Source: Leptospiraceae bacterium (lineage in GTDB: Bacteria > Spirochaetota > Leptospiria > Leptospirales > Leptospiraceae). From it: a stretch of 64,000 nucleotides of DNA. The stretch covers positions 1-64,000 of the forward strand of contig JACKPA010000005.1 of the NCBI GenBank assembly GCA_024233865.1. Direction: 5' to 3'. The notes below the pieces were generated by a model. The model worked only from the letters and a program-made list of their open reading frames with translations. It searched no databases and had not been told where the DNA came from. Below, in pieces: positions 46,833 through 55,811 of the stretch; the stretch's first letter is position 1; the number at the start of each line of letters is the position of its first letter. The translations under genes were made by a program, and so were the position numbers.

Positions 46833-46859
46833 TTAGCACTCTATGTATTTGAGTGCTAA
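46833..46859 (+). promoter_or_regulatory. Perfect CIRCE operator (HrcA site)
   Basis: TTAGCACTC-N9-GAGTGCTAA matches the consensus exactly. The dyad extends to 16-bp arms (46826-46841 and 46851-46866). HrcA represses groE through this element in many bacteria; its gene is not in the window. Confidence 0.95.
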
Positions 46860-46892
46860 ATAACATAGTATTATATAAAGGAGAAACAGAAT

Positions 46893-47177
46893 ATGTCTAT
46901 TCAACCATTAGGAGATCGAGTTCTAGTTGAACCAAAACAAGAAAGTGAAGAAAAGATTGGTAGCCTATACGTACCGGACACAGCAAAAGAAAAACCTCAA
47001 GAAGGTACAGTTGCCTCTGTAGGAAACGGTAAATACGTAGATGGTAAACTAGTTCCCTTAGACGTAAAAGTCGGGGATAAAGTATTGTATGGAAAATATG
47101 CTGGAACTGAGATTAAACAAGCAGGACATGAGTATTTAATTATCAGAGAAAGCGACATTTTAGCTGTAATAAAATAA
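46893..47177 (+). CDS. groES: Co-chaperonin GroES
   Basis: A 94-residue GroES, the heptameric lid of the GroEL cage. Typical blocks: LGDRVLVEPKQ, the mobile loop region around EEKIGSLYVPDTAKEKPQEG, and YGKYAGTEI. AAAGGAG lies before the ATG. It is 21 bp ahead of groEL and preceded by promoter and CIRCE sites, so it should be heat-induced. Confidence 0.97.
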   Translation: MSIQPLGDRVLVEPKQESEEKIGSLYVPDTAKEKPQEGTVASVGNGKYVDGKLVPLDVKVGDKVLYGKYAGTEIKQAGHEYLIIRESDILAVIK

Positions 47178-47198
47178 TAAAGAAGGGAGAAAAATAAT

Positions 47199-48842
47199 AT
47201 GGCAAAACTTATCGAATACAACGAGGACGCTAGAAGAAAACTCTTAAGTGGAGTGAACAAATTAGCCAATGCTGTAAAAGTCACGCTTGGACCTAAAGGT
47301 AGAAATGTGGTTATTGATAAAAAATTTGGTGCGCCAACCATTACCAAAGATGGTGTTACAGTTGCAAAGGAAATTGAGTTAGAAGATGCAATTGAAAATA
47401 TGGGTGCCCAGATGGTAAAAGAAGTATCCACCAAAACGAATGACGTAGCTGGTGATGGTACAACAACTGCTACTATCTTAGCACAAGCAATAATTACAGA
47501 AGGACTCAAAAACGTTACTTCAGGTGCCAATCCAATGGCATTAAAACATGGGATTGACAAAGCTGTAGATAAAGCAATTGAATACATTAAAAGTAAATCA
47601 GTAAAAATTGATACAAAACAAGACATCGCTAACGTTGCTTCTATTTCCGCAAACAATGATAAGGAAATAGGAAATTTAATCGCTGATGCCATGGAAAAAG
47701 TGGGAAAAGACGGAGTTATCACTGTTGAAGAAGCTAAGTCTATCGAAACTACTTTGGAAGTTGTGGAAGGTATGCAATTTGACAGGGGATACATTTCTCC
47801 TTACATGGTAACTGACGCAGAAGCAATGACGGCTACCTTGAACGATCCTTTTATTCTCATCTATGATAAAAAGATTTCTTCCATGAAAGACTTACTTCCT
47901 GTATTGGAAAAAGTAGCCCAAAGTGGCAAGTCACTCTTAATCATTTCAGAAGAGGTAGAAGGAGAAGCTTTAGCTACCATCGTAGTAAACACCCTTCGAA
48001 AAACTATTTCTTGTGTAGCTGTAAAAGCACCGGGTTTTGGAGACAGGCGAAAAGCAATGCTAGAAGATATTGCAATTCTAACCGGAGGACAAGTTATATC
48101 TGAGGACCTCGGATTAAAATTGGAAAATGCTGACCTAAAAGCTCTTGGTAAAGCCAATAAAGTAACCATTGATAAAGAAAACACAACAATTATCGAAGGT
48201 AAAGGTACAGAGAAAGACATCAAAGGAAGGATTGCTCAAATCAAAAAGCAAATTGAAGACACAACTTCCGAATATGATAGAGAAAAACTACAAGAGAGGC
48301 TTGCCAAACTTGCCGGTGGAGTAGCTGTAATCAATGTTGGTGCAGCCACAGAAGTCGAAATGAAAGAGAAAAAAGCAAGAGTGGAAGATGCTTTATCTGC
48401 TACTCGTTCTGCTGTGGAAGAAGGGATTGTAGCTGGTGGTGGTTTAACCCTCTTAAGAGCTCAAGAATCTCTAAAATCTCTAAAGTTAGAAGGAGATGAG
48501 CAAACAGGTGCTAAAATTGTTATCAGAGCATTAGAAGAGCCTATCAGAATGATAACAAATAATGCTGGTATGGAAGGTTCCGTAGTAGTAGAAGAAGCAC
48601 GAAAAAGACAGGGAAATGAAGGTTTTAATGCCTTAACAATGGTTTGGGAAGACCTAATAAAATCAGGAATCGTTGATCCTGCAAAAGTAGTTAGATCAGC
48701 CTTGCAAAATGCTGCGTCTATCGGCGCTATGATACTAACAACGGAAGTAACCATTACTGATTTACCGGAAAAAGAAGGCTCACATCCAATGCCTCCTGGT
48801 GGTGGAATGGGCGGAATGGGTGGAATGGGCGGAATGATGTAA
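47199..48842 (+). CDS. groEL: Chaperonin GroEL
   Basis: The 547-residue GroEL subunit folds proteins in an ATP-driven tetradecamer. All blocks are present: VKVTLGPKGRNVVIDK, the ATP-site GDGTTTATILAQ, EGMQFDRGYISPYMVT, VKAPGFGDRRKAMLEDIA, and the C-terminal tail of GGM repeats (GGMGGMGGMM). AGGGAG precedes the ATG. A strong terminator follows (48868-48901). Confidence 0.98.
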   Translation: MAKLIEYNEDARRKLLSGVNKLANAVKVTLGPKGRNVVIDKKFGAPTITKDGVTVAKEIELEDAIENMGAQMVKEVSTKTNDVAGDGTTTATILAQAIITEGLKNVTSGANPMALKHGIDKAVDKAIEYIKSKSVKIDTKQDIANVASISANNDKEIGNLIADAMEKVGKDGVITVEEAKSIETTLEVVEGMQFDRGYISPYMVTDAEAMTATLNDPFILIYDKKISSMKDLLPVLEKVAQSGKSLLIISEEVEGEALATIVVNTLRKTISCVAVKAPGFGDRRKAMLEDIAILTGGQVISEDLGLKLENADLKALGKANKVTIDKENTTIIEGKGTEKDIKGRIAQIKKQIEDTTSEYDREKLQERLAKLAGGVAVINVGAATEVEMKEKKARVEDALSATRSAVEEGIVAGGGLTLLRAQESLKSLKLEGDEQTGAKIVIRALEEPIRMITNNAGMEGSVVVEEARKRQGNEGFNALTMVWEDLIKSGIVDPAKVVRSALQNAASIGAMILTTEVTITDLPEKEGSHPMPPGGGMGGMGGMGGMM

Positions 48843-48867
48843 TAAAAGCCTATTTTTCATTTATCCA

Positions 48868-48901
48868 AAGGCGAAACAAAAATGTTTCGCCTTTTTTATT
48901 T
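48868..48901 (+). terminator. Rho-independent terminator of groESL
   Basis: AAGGCGAAACA (48868-48878) and TGTTTCGCCTT (48883-48893) form a perfect 11-bp stem with an AAAA loop, followed by TTTTATTTG. It lies 26 bp after the groEL stop. Confidence 0.92.
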
Positions 48902-48960
48902 GTTGTTATGCACGAATCACTTTGGTTTTTGGAAAGCACTACAGGCTTCCAGTTTGTAAA

Positions 48961-48983
48961 ATCACAGCCAAGATGGCTGTGAT
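48961..48983 (-). terminator. Hairpin after the OPA transporter gene
   Basis: ATCACAGCC (48961-48969) and GGCTGTGAT (48975-48983) make a 9-bp stem five bases past the transporter stop at 48988. On the minus strand it is followed by TTTTAC, a weak T run. Confidence 0.6.
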
Positions 48984-48987
48984 ACTT

Positions 48988-50274
48988 TTAGAGATTAGAC
49001 AAACCTTTTCGAGAGCGAAAGCTTAAGTAGGCAGTTCCTATAATCCCTAATATACAAATACCAATCAAGAGTAGAAAAGATGATTTGTATCCGTAATTGT
49101 CCAAAACGTAACCTATTATTTCCTCTTGGAAAATTGGTCCTATGGAGCCAAGTCCGTTTATAATTCCGGCAGCTACAATAGCACCGTTTTTCCCTCCAAC
49201 ATCTATTGCACCCACACCTGCCAAGAGAGAATCCGGTCCCATTAACATAAACCCACACAAAGAAAGACTGATTCCAAACAGGAATAAAGAACTCATTCCG
49301 AATAAATACAAAACGGTAAATGCACCAAACATGCCTATAGTCATGTAGAGAATTATTTGGTGTCGCTTACCTCCAAAAAATTTATCGGTTGCCCAACCTG
49401 CAAAGAGAACACCGGTAAAACCTATCCAATCAAAAAGTGTAGAAATGTAACCTGCATAATCTTTTTCTACGTTAAATATGTTCTCAATAGCCATAGGTGA
49501 CCAGCTATCAAGTGCATAACGTAAAAATTTGAAAACAAAATAAACAGAACCCATAAAGAATATGGTAAAAATTACATTAGTACTCCAGCCTGCAAAAATA
49601 CCAGTAGTTCGAATTTGATCATTTGGGGAGACGGAAGTAACAATTTCCACTTCTTCAACCAAAGGCTCTAATCCTACATCTTCCGGTTTGTCGCGTTCTA
49701 AGATGTAAAACAAAACCCAAACTGAAAATAATATTATGCTTGCACCCCAGAATGACCACAAAGCACCCAAAAGCCCTAACATAAAAGCAGCAAACATTTT
49801 GGCAAGAATACTGCCTAATTGGTAGCTTGTGGCCCATAGAGCCATTACTCTTCCCCTTTCTTGACGTTGTAACCAATTGCTTAATATTCCAATGTTACAC
49901 GGCCAACCGGTTGCTTGTGCAAAACCATTGATTACCATAAACAGCATAAAGGGATAATAACCAGCGGGACCCATTAAATAGCTAAAGCCAAACACGAAAT
50001 TAGCCAAGATAGCAGTTCCCATTCCCGTTAGCAATAAAATCCTTATGGTAGTCCTCCTACCTAAATAGCTGGTTAAAAACTGCCCTAGCATGTAAGCTAT
50101 CAAATAGGCGGTAAATATATGGGCGAGGTCAGAATTGGAAATTTTCATGGAATCTTGAATAGAGGATTTTACTATAGAAAAATTTTTCCTACAAAAATAA
50201 AAGCCAGCATACGAAAGCCAAGTAGTGCTTAGGATTCGAACTCTCCAAACTTTTTGGGTTTTGTTATTTTTCAT
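48988..50274 (-). CDS. OPA-family MFS transporter (GlpT/UhpT-like)
   Basis: A 428-residue protein with 12 membrane helices. N-terminal WLSYAGFYFCRKNFSIVKSSI with its conserved Arg and Lys is typical of organophosphate:phosphate antiporters. Helix 4-5 block GFAQATGWPCNIGILSNWLQRQERGRVMALWATSYQLGS matches the family. The substrate is likely a phosphorylated metabolite such as glycerol-3-phosphate or a hexose phosphate, not determined. The HAD gene lies 10 bp upstream in the same direction. Confidence 0.87.
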   Translation of the reverse strand: MKNNKTQKVWRVRILSTTWLSYAGFYFCRKNFSIVKSSIQDSMKISNSDLAHIFTAYLIAYMLGQFLTSYLGRRTTIRILLLTGMGTAILANFVFGFSYLMGPAGYYPFMLFMVINGFAQATGWPCNIGILSNWLQRQERGRVMALWATSYQLGSILAKMFAAFMLGLLGALWSFWGASIILFSVWVLFYILERDKPEDVGLEPLVEEVEIVTSVSPNDQIRTTGIFAGWSTNVIFTIFFMGSVYFVFKFLRYALDSWSPMAIENIFNVEKDYAGYISTLFDWIGFTGVLFAGWATDKFFGGKRHQIILYMTIGMFGAFTVLYLFGMSSLFLFGISLSLCGFMLMGPDSLLAGVGAIDVGGKNGAIVAAGIINGLGSIGPIFQEEIIGYVLDNYGYKSSFLLLIGICILGIIGTAYLSFRSRKGLSNL

Positions 50275-50284
50275 ACTGCCTTCT

Positions 50285-50947
50285 TTATTTTATTAAATCA
50301 CAAAAATTTATTGACAATTCCCTATAGTCTTGGACACACATATCAGAATGTTGTTTGACTTTGTTTAAGTCTGTTGCATTTTTTGTAATGGCAATTGCCC
50401 ACATTCCAGCTGCTTTTGCCGCTTGCAAACCGGGGATACTATCTTCAAAAACAAGACAATTCTCGGGACTGATTCCTAATTTTTGAGCTGTGAGCAGATA
50501 ACATTCGGGGTCCGGTTTGGATTTAGAATAATCTTCCGCAGAAAGGAAGAGACTAATTTTATCTTTTACATCCATTCTTTCAATTAAGTAATAAACACTT
50601 TCTCTGTCGCTAGAAGTCGCAATAGCCGTCGGGAATTTGGATGTTGACTTCCTAAAAAACTCGAGAGCACCAGGAATATAAGGTAAATCTTTGCTCATAA
50701 ACATTTCATGGAATTTATTTTGTAAAATCGGTTTTATATCGTATTTGTTAAGATCGGGAAACATGTTTTGTAAAATTTGAGTTATACTCTCCCAAGTAAT
50801 CCCATGAAATTGCTTTAAATCTAAGTTTATTGCAGGTATGGAATACTTTGATAATAACCATGAAACTGATTTTTCGGTGTTAATCTCCGAATCTACCAGT
50901 GTTCCATCCATATCAAAAATTATACCTTTGATATCTTTTATAACCAT
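50285..50947 (-). CDS. HAD-family phosphatase/phosphoglucomutase-like
   Basis: The 220-residue protein from the ATG at 50947 starts close to motif I, IIFDMDGTLVDSE (Asp nucleophile and acid/base Asp both present). Motif II is AIATSSDRES, Lys in SKPDPECYLL, and VFEDSIPGLQAAKAAGM is motif IV. This pattern is that of beta-phosphoglucomutase-type phosphatases. A longer ORF upstream (to 51004) would add only a hydrophobic stretch without coding support. It is 10 bp from the OPA transporter, so it may process the imported sugar phosphate. Confidence 0.88.
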   Translation of the reverse strand: MVIKDIKGIIFDMDGTLVDSEINTEKSVSWLLSKYSIPAINLDLKQFHGITWESITQILQNMFPDLNKYDIKPILQNKFHEMFMSKDLPYIPGALEFFRKSTSKFPTAIATSSDRESVYYLIERMDVKDKISLFLSAEDYSKSKPDPECYLLTAQKLGISPENCLVFEDSIPGLQAAKAAGMWAIAITKNATDLNKVKQHSDMCVQDYRELSINFCDLIK

Positions 50948-51087
50948 GATAAACAACTTATAATGGTTAATCAAAAGAAAAAGAAAAAAACAGTAAAGTA
51001 GCATAAAAACTTTTCGAATAACTGTATTAATAGGCTTTCATTTTTTGATAGACAAAGATATATTTCAAGAATTAAAGTTGTATATGA

Positions 51088-51690
51088 GTAAAATATTTCC
51101 TATCAAAAGTTGACATCAATAAGGGGGGAACGGGATTGGGCTTAAGCATTACCAAAGGTTTGGTTCACTTGCTAAAAGGTGAAATCCAGGTAACATCAAA
51201 ACCAAAAACAGGCACATGTTTTACGATTACTTTACCTACCGAAATTGCCTATTACGGAGAAACTAAAAATGAATCGGAAAAAGAAGAATTTTTTGATATA
51301 AGTATACTTAACGGTAAAAAATTTCTTATAGCGGGAGATGATCCCCTTTCCGCCAAATTGCTGGAAGATATGGTTCAAATTCCGGATATCATGGACATTG
51401 AAACAAGCATAGTAAAGAATGGTTGGGAGGTTATAGAAATACTAAAAGAAAATCACTTTGATCTGATTTTAATGGACTTAAGTATGACAGAGTTAGATGG
51501 GATTGAAACTATTAAAAGAATCAGAGAACCAGGAAATTCAATTCCAATCATTGCACAAACAGCCTACGTTATGGGAAATGAAAAAGATAAGTGTTTGGAA
51601 TTTGGTTTTAGTGAATATATTTCCAAACCATATTTATATGAAGACATGATTTTCTTGATAGTTAAGATGTTAAAAAAACATATTTCATAA
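51088..51690 (+). pseudogene. Truncated hybrid histidine kinase: HATPase end plus receiver
   Basis: The frame opens after a TGA at 51085 and begins inside a HATPase_c domain: NKGGTGLGLSITKGLVHLL is the G2-box and final helix. Then comes a receiver (KKFLIAGDDPL; LILMDLSMTELDG with the acceptor Asp; ISKPYLYED). The sensor, HisKA and most of the ATPase are missing. The only possible start is a TTG in the lid motif with no ribosome site. This looks like the 3' remnant of a larger kinase. A re-used receiver-only product cannot be excluded. Confidence 0.75.
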
Positions 51691-51698
51691 AAATTGCA

Positions 51699-52331
51699 TT
51701 AGTACGGTCTGCCATAACCATAAAAGCTACTATTGATTACACACTCTCTATTTTTTCCTCTCACACATCCCATAAACTTGTTCGGATCAAAGCTGTATAT
51801 ATCCGGTCCTCCGTTTACTTTGGTTGTGTCACCCTTCCCAAAAGTATTGGAACCTCCCATTTTCATTATATTTCCTTTTTTAGTTCTACCTAAATATATC
51901 ATAACGTGACTGATAGGCGGATTTCTGTCTTTGGGAACGTTATAGGTATTTACCCAAAAAAGCAAATCGCCGGTTTTGAGCTTTTTTTTCAGCTTTTCGG
52001 TATCTATTAAGACACTATCTTCCGCAACAGGAGCCGGAAAAAAACGATTTTTATCCCTCATTTCAATGTATTGGTCGTAAGAACTTCTTGGAAGGTGTAT
52101 ACCTAGAGCAATCTTATAGAGATAGCGAGCTGTATTGGAACAGTCCATTCTCATGGATTCTTCTTCTTTAGGAGGTGTCCAGGCACTTCCGTACTTTATA
52201 TCAAATTGGCTAATCCATCTGACCGCTTTGATTAGCCTAATCTTTTCTTTTTTGGATAACCTTCCTCCCTTGGCAAAGAGAGGAAGGATGGCTACTGCTA
52301 ATAAAAATAAAATAAAAAAGAAAGATTTCAT
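51699..52331 (-). CDS. NlpC/P60-family cysteine peptidase
   Basis: A 210-residue exported protein (signal peptide about 1-20). The C-terminal NlpC/P60 fold has catalytic Cys64 in RMDCSNTARYLY and His142 in ISHVMIYLG; the third polar residue is not obvious. It likely cuts peptide bonds in peptidoglycan stems. The ATG overlaps the end of the propeller lipoprotein by four bases, so they are coupled. Confidence 0.82.
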   Translation of the reverse strand: MKSFFFILFLLAVAILPLFAKGGRLSKKEKIRLIKAVRWISQFDIKYGSAWTPPKEEESMRMDCSNTARYLYKIALGIHLPRSSYDQYIEMRDKNRFFPAPVAEDSVLIDTEKLKKKLKTGDLLFWVNTYNVPKDRNPPISHVMIYLGRTKKGNIMKMGGSNTFGKGDTTKVNGGPDIYSFDPNKFMGCVRGKNRECVINSSFYGYGRPY

Positions 52332-53350
52332 TCTTCACTTGCCGGTTGAGCCTTTTTTGCGAATTGTATTTTTTTGATTTCAAATTCTCCGTCTTTATCA
52401 TTGCCACCAAAGAGATGGTTTAATTTTGATTCGATATAATAGGAGTCATTTCCTCTTCTTGTACCTGTTGTGGGAAATGCGTCTTGGGTTGTAAGTTCAC
52501 TCATGATGCTTGCTGAATCCCATTCATCTTTGCCAGCCAATAAAAATACTTTGTTTGTATCCATATTCGCAATAACAATTAGATTGTTAGAATCGTCCCA
52601 TAAAAGTCCATCTGCTCCAACCAATGGTGTATCTAAAATTACTTCAGAGAAATTTTTTGGATCATCGACCGGAATTTTAAATAAGATTCCTTCGTTGTAT
52701 TTGGCTACAATTAGGTATCCGTTTGGGTGGTAGACTATTCCGTTGAGATTAAATCCTTCTCCCAAAAATCTATCATCTTTTAAAAATATACTTGGCTCAC
52801 CTTCGGTAGGTATTTTATAAATTACAGGTGCAAAACTATTTGTGACATAGACATTTCCCTTATTGTCTATTACCATATCGTTACAAAATTGTGCAGCATC
52901 ATCTGCGTTCAATTTGGCAAGGTCATGGTAAGCTATTTTCTTTCCATCTGATAAGCCATACACACCCACTCCAGCAATCTTTTTCTGGGTTTTGGGTGAT
53001 GTCTTTACGCTTACACCAGGGTCAGAATTGCAAACCAAGATTCGATCCCGAGGTTCGTCTACTTTTACACTAATGGTCGAAATAAGAGTTGCATCATCTA
53101 TAAATTTTGTGTTTGTACCATCGTCTTTTACTTCCACAACAATCCCCTGTTTTAGAGAACTGATAAAATATCTTTTTCCTTTGGAGTCATAGCTAACACC
53201 TTCCGGGTAAAGACTTTGGTTTTGAATCTTGATTGTATCCGGTGTTTTAATTTCTTCCTTTTTTTCTTGTGCTTCCTCTTTCTTTTTACAATTTAAAAAT
53301 GCAAAAAGCAAAAGCAGTATAACGGAAGTTAGTTTAAAATTTAATTTCAT
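52328..53350 (-). CDS. Beta-propeller lipoprotein (SMP-30/gluconolactonase-like)
   Basis: A 340-residue lipoprotein, lipobox AFLNC (Cys21), with a Lys/Glu-rich linker (about 22-36) and a six-bladed propeller of repeats such as YPEGVSYDSKGKRYFISSL, CNDMVIDNKGNVYVTNS and NLNGIVYHPNGYLIVAKY. This is the SMP-30/strictosidine-like propeller pattern. A catalytic role is not assured; it could be a binding protein. It overlaps the NlpC gene and is 11 bp downstream of serA. Confidence 0.8.
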   Translation of the reverse strand: MKLNFKLTSVILLLLFAFLNCKKKEEAQEKKEEIKTPDTIKIQNQSLYPEGVSYDSKGKRYFISSLKQGIVVEVKDDGTNTKFIDDATLISTISVKVDEPRDRILVCNSDPGVSVKTSPKTQKKIAGVGVYGLSDGKKIAYHDLAKLNADDAAQFCNDMVIDNKGNVYVTNSFAPVIYKIPTEGEPSIFLKDDRFLGEGFNLNGIVYHPNGYLIVAKYNEGILFKIPVDDPKNFSEVILDTPLVGADGLLWDDSNNLIVIANMDTNKVFLLAGKDEWDSASIMSELTTQDAFPTTGTRRGNDSYYIESKLNHLFGGNDKDGEFEIKKIQFAKKAQPASEE

Positions 53351-53361
53351 TTTTACCCTCT

Positions 53362-54588
53362 TTAATATAAAATCCTTGTTTTGATTGTATTCGGATGCTC
53401 TTCTATTTTTTCTTTTACTTTATCACCTAGCTTTTTGTCAATATCCATTATTAAATATCCAATCTCTGCAGATGTTCCCAGGTATTGTGAAAGTATGTTT
53501 CCACCCAAATCAGATACAATTGTGTTTATATCTCTTAAAAAACCGGGTAAATTTTTGTGAACATTGAGTATTCTGTAATTTTCTTTCAATAGCGGTAATT
53601 CAACATTGGGGAAATTGACCGCTGTGGTTGTTGAACCATTGTTAATGTATTTGATAAGTTTTGTTGTGACTTCCAATGCAATATTTTTCTGTGCCTCTTC
53701 TGTGCTTCCGCCGATATGAGGAGTTAGTATTACATTGGGTAGATTTTGCAATGGTGAATGAAAGGGATCGCTATTGGAACTCGGTTCTTCCGGAAATACG
53801 TCAACGGCAGCTCCGGCTATTTTATCGTCACGAATTGCCTTAGCTAATGCTTCGATATTTACAACTTGTCCTCTAGAATAATTGATAACGTAAGAATCTT
53901 TTTTTAAGATTTGAATCTCTTTTTCGGAAAATAAATTTACCGTATCAGAATTTCCGGGTACATGAAAGCTAACAAAATCCGAGTTTTCCAGCAACTCTTG
54001 GTAAGAACCTACAGCCCTCGCGTTTCCAATTGGCATTTGTACTATAATATCGTAGTACAAAATTTTCATGCCAAGGGCTTCTGCCAAAATAGAAACTTGT
54101 GTTCCAATGTGCCCATAGCCAACTATACCTAAAGTTTTCCCCCTTATTTCATAGCAATTTTTGGAAACTTTGCTCCACTTTCCTTGGTGTAATTCTTTGG
54201 ACCTATCACCGGTCTGCCTTGCTAGGTTTATGATTTGAGCAATTACCAACTCAGCAACGCTTCTTGTGTTGCTATAAGGGGCGTTAAAAACAGGAATTCC
54301 ATTTTTTTGAGATAGTCCAAGGTCAACTTGATTGGTTCCGATACAAAAACAACCAACGGACAATAAACGGTGAGCGTTCTCCAAAACTTTGAGAGTTATA
54401 TTGGTTTTGCTACGAATACCTAGTATATGAACGTCTTTAATGGCAGTTGCCATTTCTTCTTCTTCGTAAGCGTCTTTGATTAGTTTTACATTGAATCCGT
54501 CTTTGTGAAACATATCATAAGAGTCTTGGCTGATATTCTCAAGCAAGAGTACATTTATTTTATTTTTTGGGTAAGAAAGCATAAACAT
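53362..54588 (-). CDS. serA: D-3-phosphoglycerate dehydrogenase
   Basis: The 408-residue enzyme oxidises 3-phosphoglycerate for serine synthesis. Rossmann motif GIVGYGHIGTQVS, catalytic residues in INYSRGQVVN (Arg) and HIGGSTEEAQ (His), and a C-terminal ACT domain (about 335-408) that should bind serine as feedback inhibitor; this is the E. coli SerA size. An ATG six bases downstream (54582) has better spacing from AAGGA, so the first two residues are uncertain. It is 26 bp after the GNAT fusion gene. Confidence 0.93.
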   Translation of the reverse strand: MFMLSYPKNKINVLLLENISQDSYDMFHKDGFNVKLIKDAYEEEEMATAIKDVHILGIRSKTNITLKVLENAHRLLSVGCFCIGTNQVDLGLSQKNGIPVFNAPYSNTRSVAELVIAQIINLARQTGDRSKELHQGKWSKVSKNCYEIRGKTLGIVGYGHIGTQVSILAEALGMKILYYDIIVQMPIGNARAVGSYQELLENSDFVSFHVPGNSDTVNLFSEKEIQILKKDSYVINYSRGQVVNIEALAKAIRDDKIAGAAVDVFPEEPSSNSDPFHSPLQNLPNVILTPHIGGSTEEAQKNIALEVTTKLIKYINNGSTTTAVNFPNVELPLLKENYRILNVHKNLPGFLRDINTIVSDLGGNILSQYLGTSAEIGYLIMDIDKKLGDKVKEKIEEHPNTIKTRILY

Positions 54589-54614
54589 TTATCCTTTTTT
54601 TCTTTTATAATGCT

Positions 54615-55793
54615 TTATATGTGGTCATAAATCGCGTTTTCTTTATCATAATACTTTGCCCAAGACTTATCACCATAAGAATAGCGCCACCAACATTTCC
54701 AGAAAGGAGCAAAATTCTCTGAGACCATTAGTTCAAAAAGCAATTGCCGGTTTTTTCTTTGTTTGTTATTTAAGCTTTCTGCAAACCAGGATGCTTTGGA
54801 CGAGGAAAATTCATAAATGCAAGACCCCATGTTCAAAAAATTTTCCGTATCATTATCAAAAATTGTGAGATCAATGGCCCCGCCGGTAGGATATCCGGCA
54901 ACCGAGGGAACACTGACATACTGATGAATTTGCTCAATAAAATCATACAAATTTTCTGATTCTATTCTCTTTTGTGCCAGTTTGTCTCTATACATAACAA
55001 AGTTCTTTTTTTGACTATGGACATCTTGATAGGCAGAAGTTATATTCAAACAATAACGGTTATAGGATTCTGACATTAATTTTTTATTGATGCTTTTTAG
55101 TTTTAAGGCAACATCTTTTCGAACTTTTAGGTTGGGCGTGTCAAATTTTTCCTTACCTACTTTAATGCTTGGATCAATCTTTGAAATTTCAACCAAATCA
55201 TCACCGGATTCTTTCACTACGATTGGGAGTAAGTCGATAAATTTTACCTTTTTGATACTTTTGTCCAAGGTCAAAAAAATGCCTTTGGATGTTTTGCCTT
55301 GGGATACAAAATTTCTTTTAAAATGGAAATGATTTTGGTATAAATTCAATGCTTCCGTGTTCGTATCAAAGGTTTTGATTAAAAAAAAGGGAAAAATTTC
55401 TTTGTTTTGAGATATAATTTTTTCTAATAATTGCTTGGCATAACCCCTTCTTCGATAAGGAGCTAAAGTCCCCAATCCAACAATATAAAAAGTCTTTTTT
55501 AAATCTAAAAATGCAGACAGTTCATTCCAAACTACCTTATTTTTGGTGGTTATAAATTTGGCGTTTGCAGAAAACCCGCCGCAATACCCGATAAGTGTTT
55601 CTCCCTCGAATAGCAAAAAAAAGGAACTCGCTTTGTAAGAGATGTACCTTTCGAATTTCCGCTCTATTTTTTTGTCATCCTCTGGGTTCTCCGCCAACCA
55701 ATTATGGAATACGTTTTTATATAATTCGGTAATTGGTTGTTTATATAGAGAAAAATTATTAGAATTTAATTCGATAATGTTAATTTTTGACAT
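54615..55793 (-). CDS. GNAT acetyltransferase fused to an inactive D-Ala-D-Ala dipeptidase-like domain
   Basis: This 392-residue protein has a GNAT domain (about 1-165; acetyl-CoA loop GLGTLAPYRRRGYAKQLL at 107-123), then a C-terminal domain (about 225-392) that follows the VanX/DdpX fold: AYQ (255-257), YPTGGAIDLT (301-310), LNMGS, KNRQLLFELM, CWWRYSYGD (367-375). VanX needs Arg71, zinc ligands His116, Asp123 and His184, and Glu181. Here the matching residues are Gln256, Tyr301, Asp308, Arg370 and Cys367, so only the Asp survives. It is probably a pseudo-enzyme that binds a ligand. It lies 26 bp before serA. Confidence 0.82.
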   Translation of the reverse strand: MSKINIIELNSNNFSLYKQPITELYKNVFHNWLAENPEDDKKIERKFERYISYKASSFFLLFEGETLIGYCGGFSANAKFITTKNKVVWNELSAFLDLKKTFYIVGLGTLAPYRRRGYAKQLLEKIISQNKEIFPFFLIKTFDTNTEALNLYQNHFHFKRNFVSQGKTSKGIFLTLDKSIKKVKFIDLLPIVVKESGDDLVEISKIDPSIKVGKEKFDTPNLKVRKDVALKLKSINKKLMSESYNRYCLNITSAYQDVHSQKKNFVMYRDKLAQKRIESENLYDFIEQIHQYVSVPSVAGYPTGGAIDLTIFDNDTENFLNMGSCIYEFSSSKASWFAESLNNKQRKNRQLLFELMVSENFAPFWKCWWRYSYGDKSWAKYYDKENAIYDHI

Positions 55794-55811
55794 GATTATT
55801 CCTTTTTAATT

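Noticed and set aside
47000..47794. Long reading frame (265 codons) on the minus strand inside groES-groEL
   Set aside because: It mirrors the codons of the well-supported groEL gene and has no family match; it is a shadow frame.
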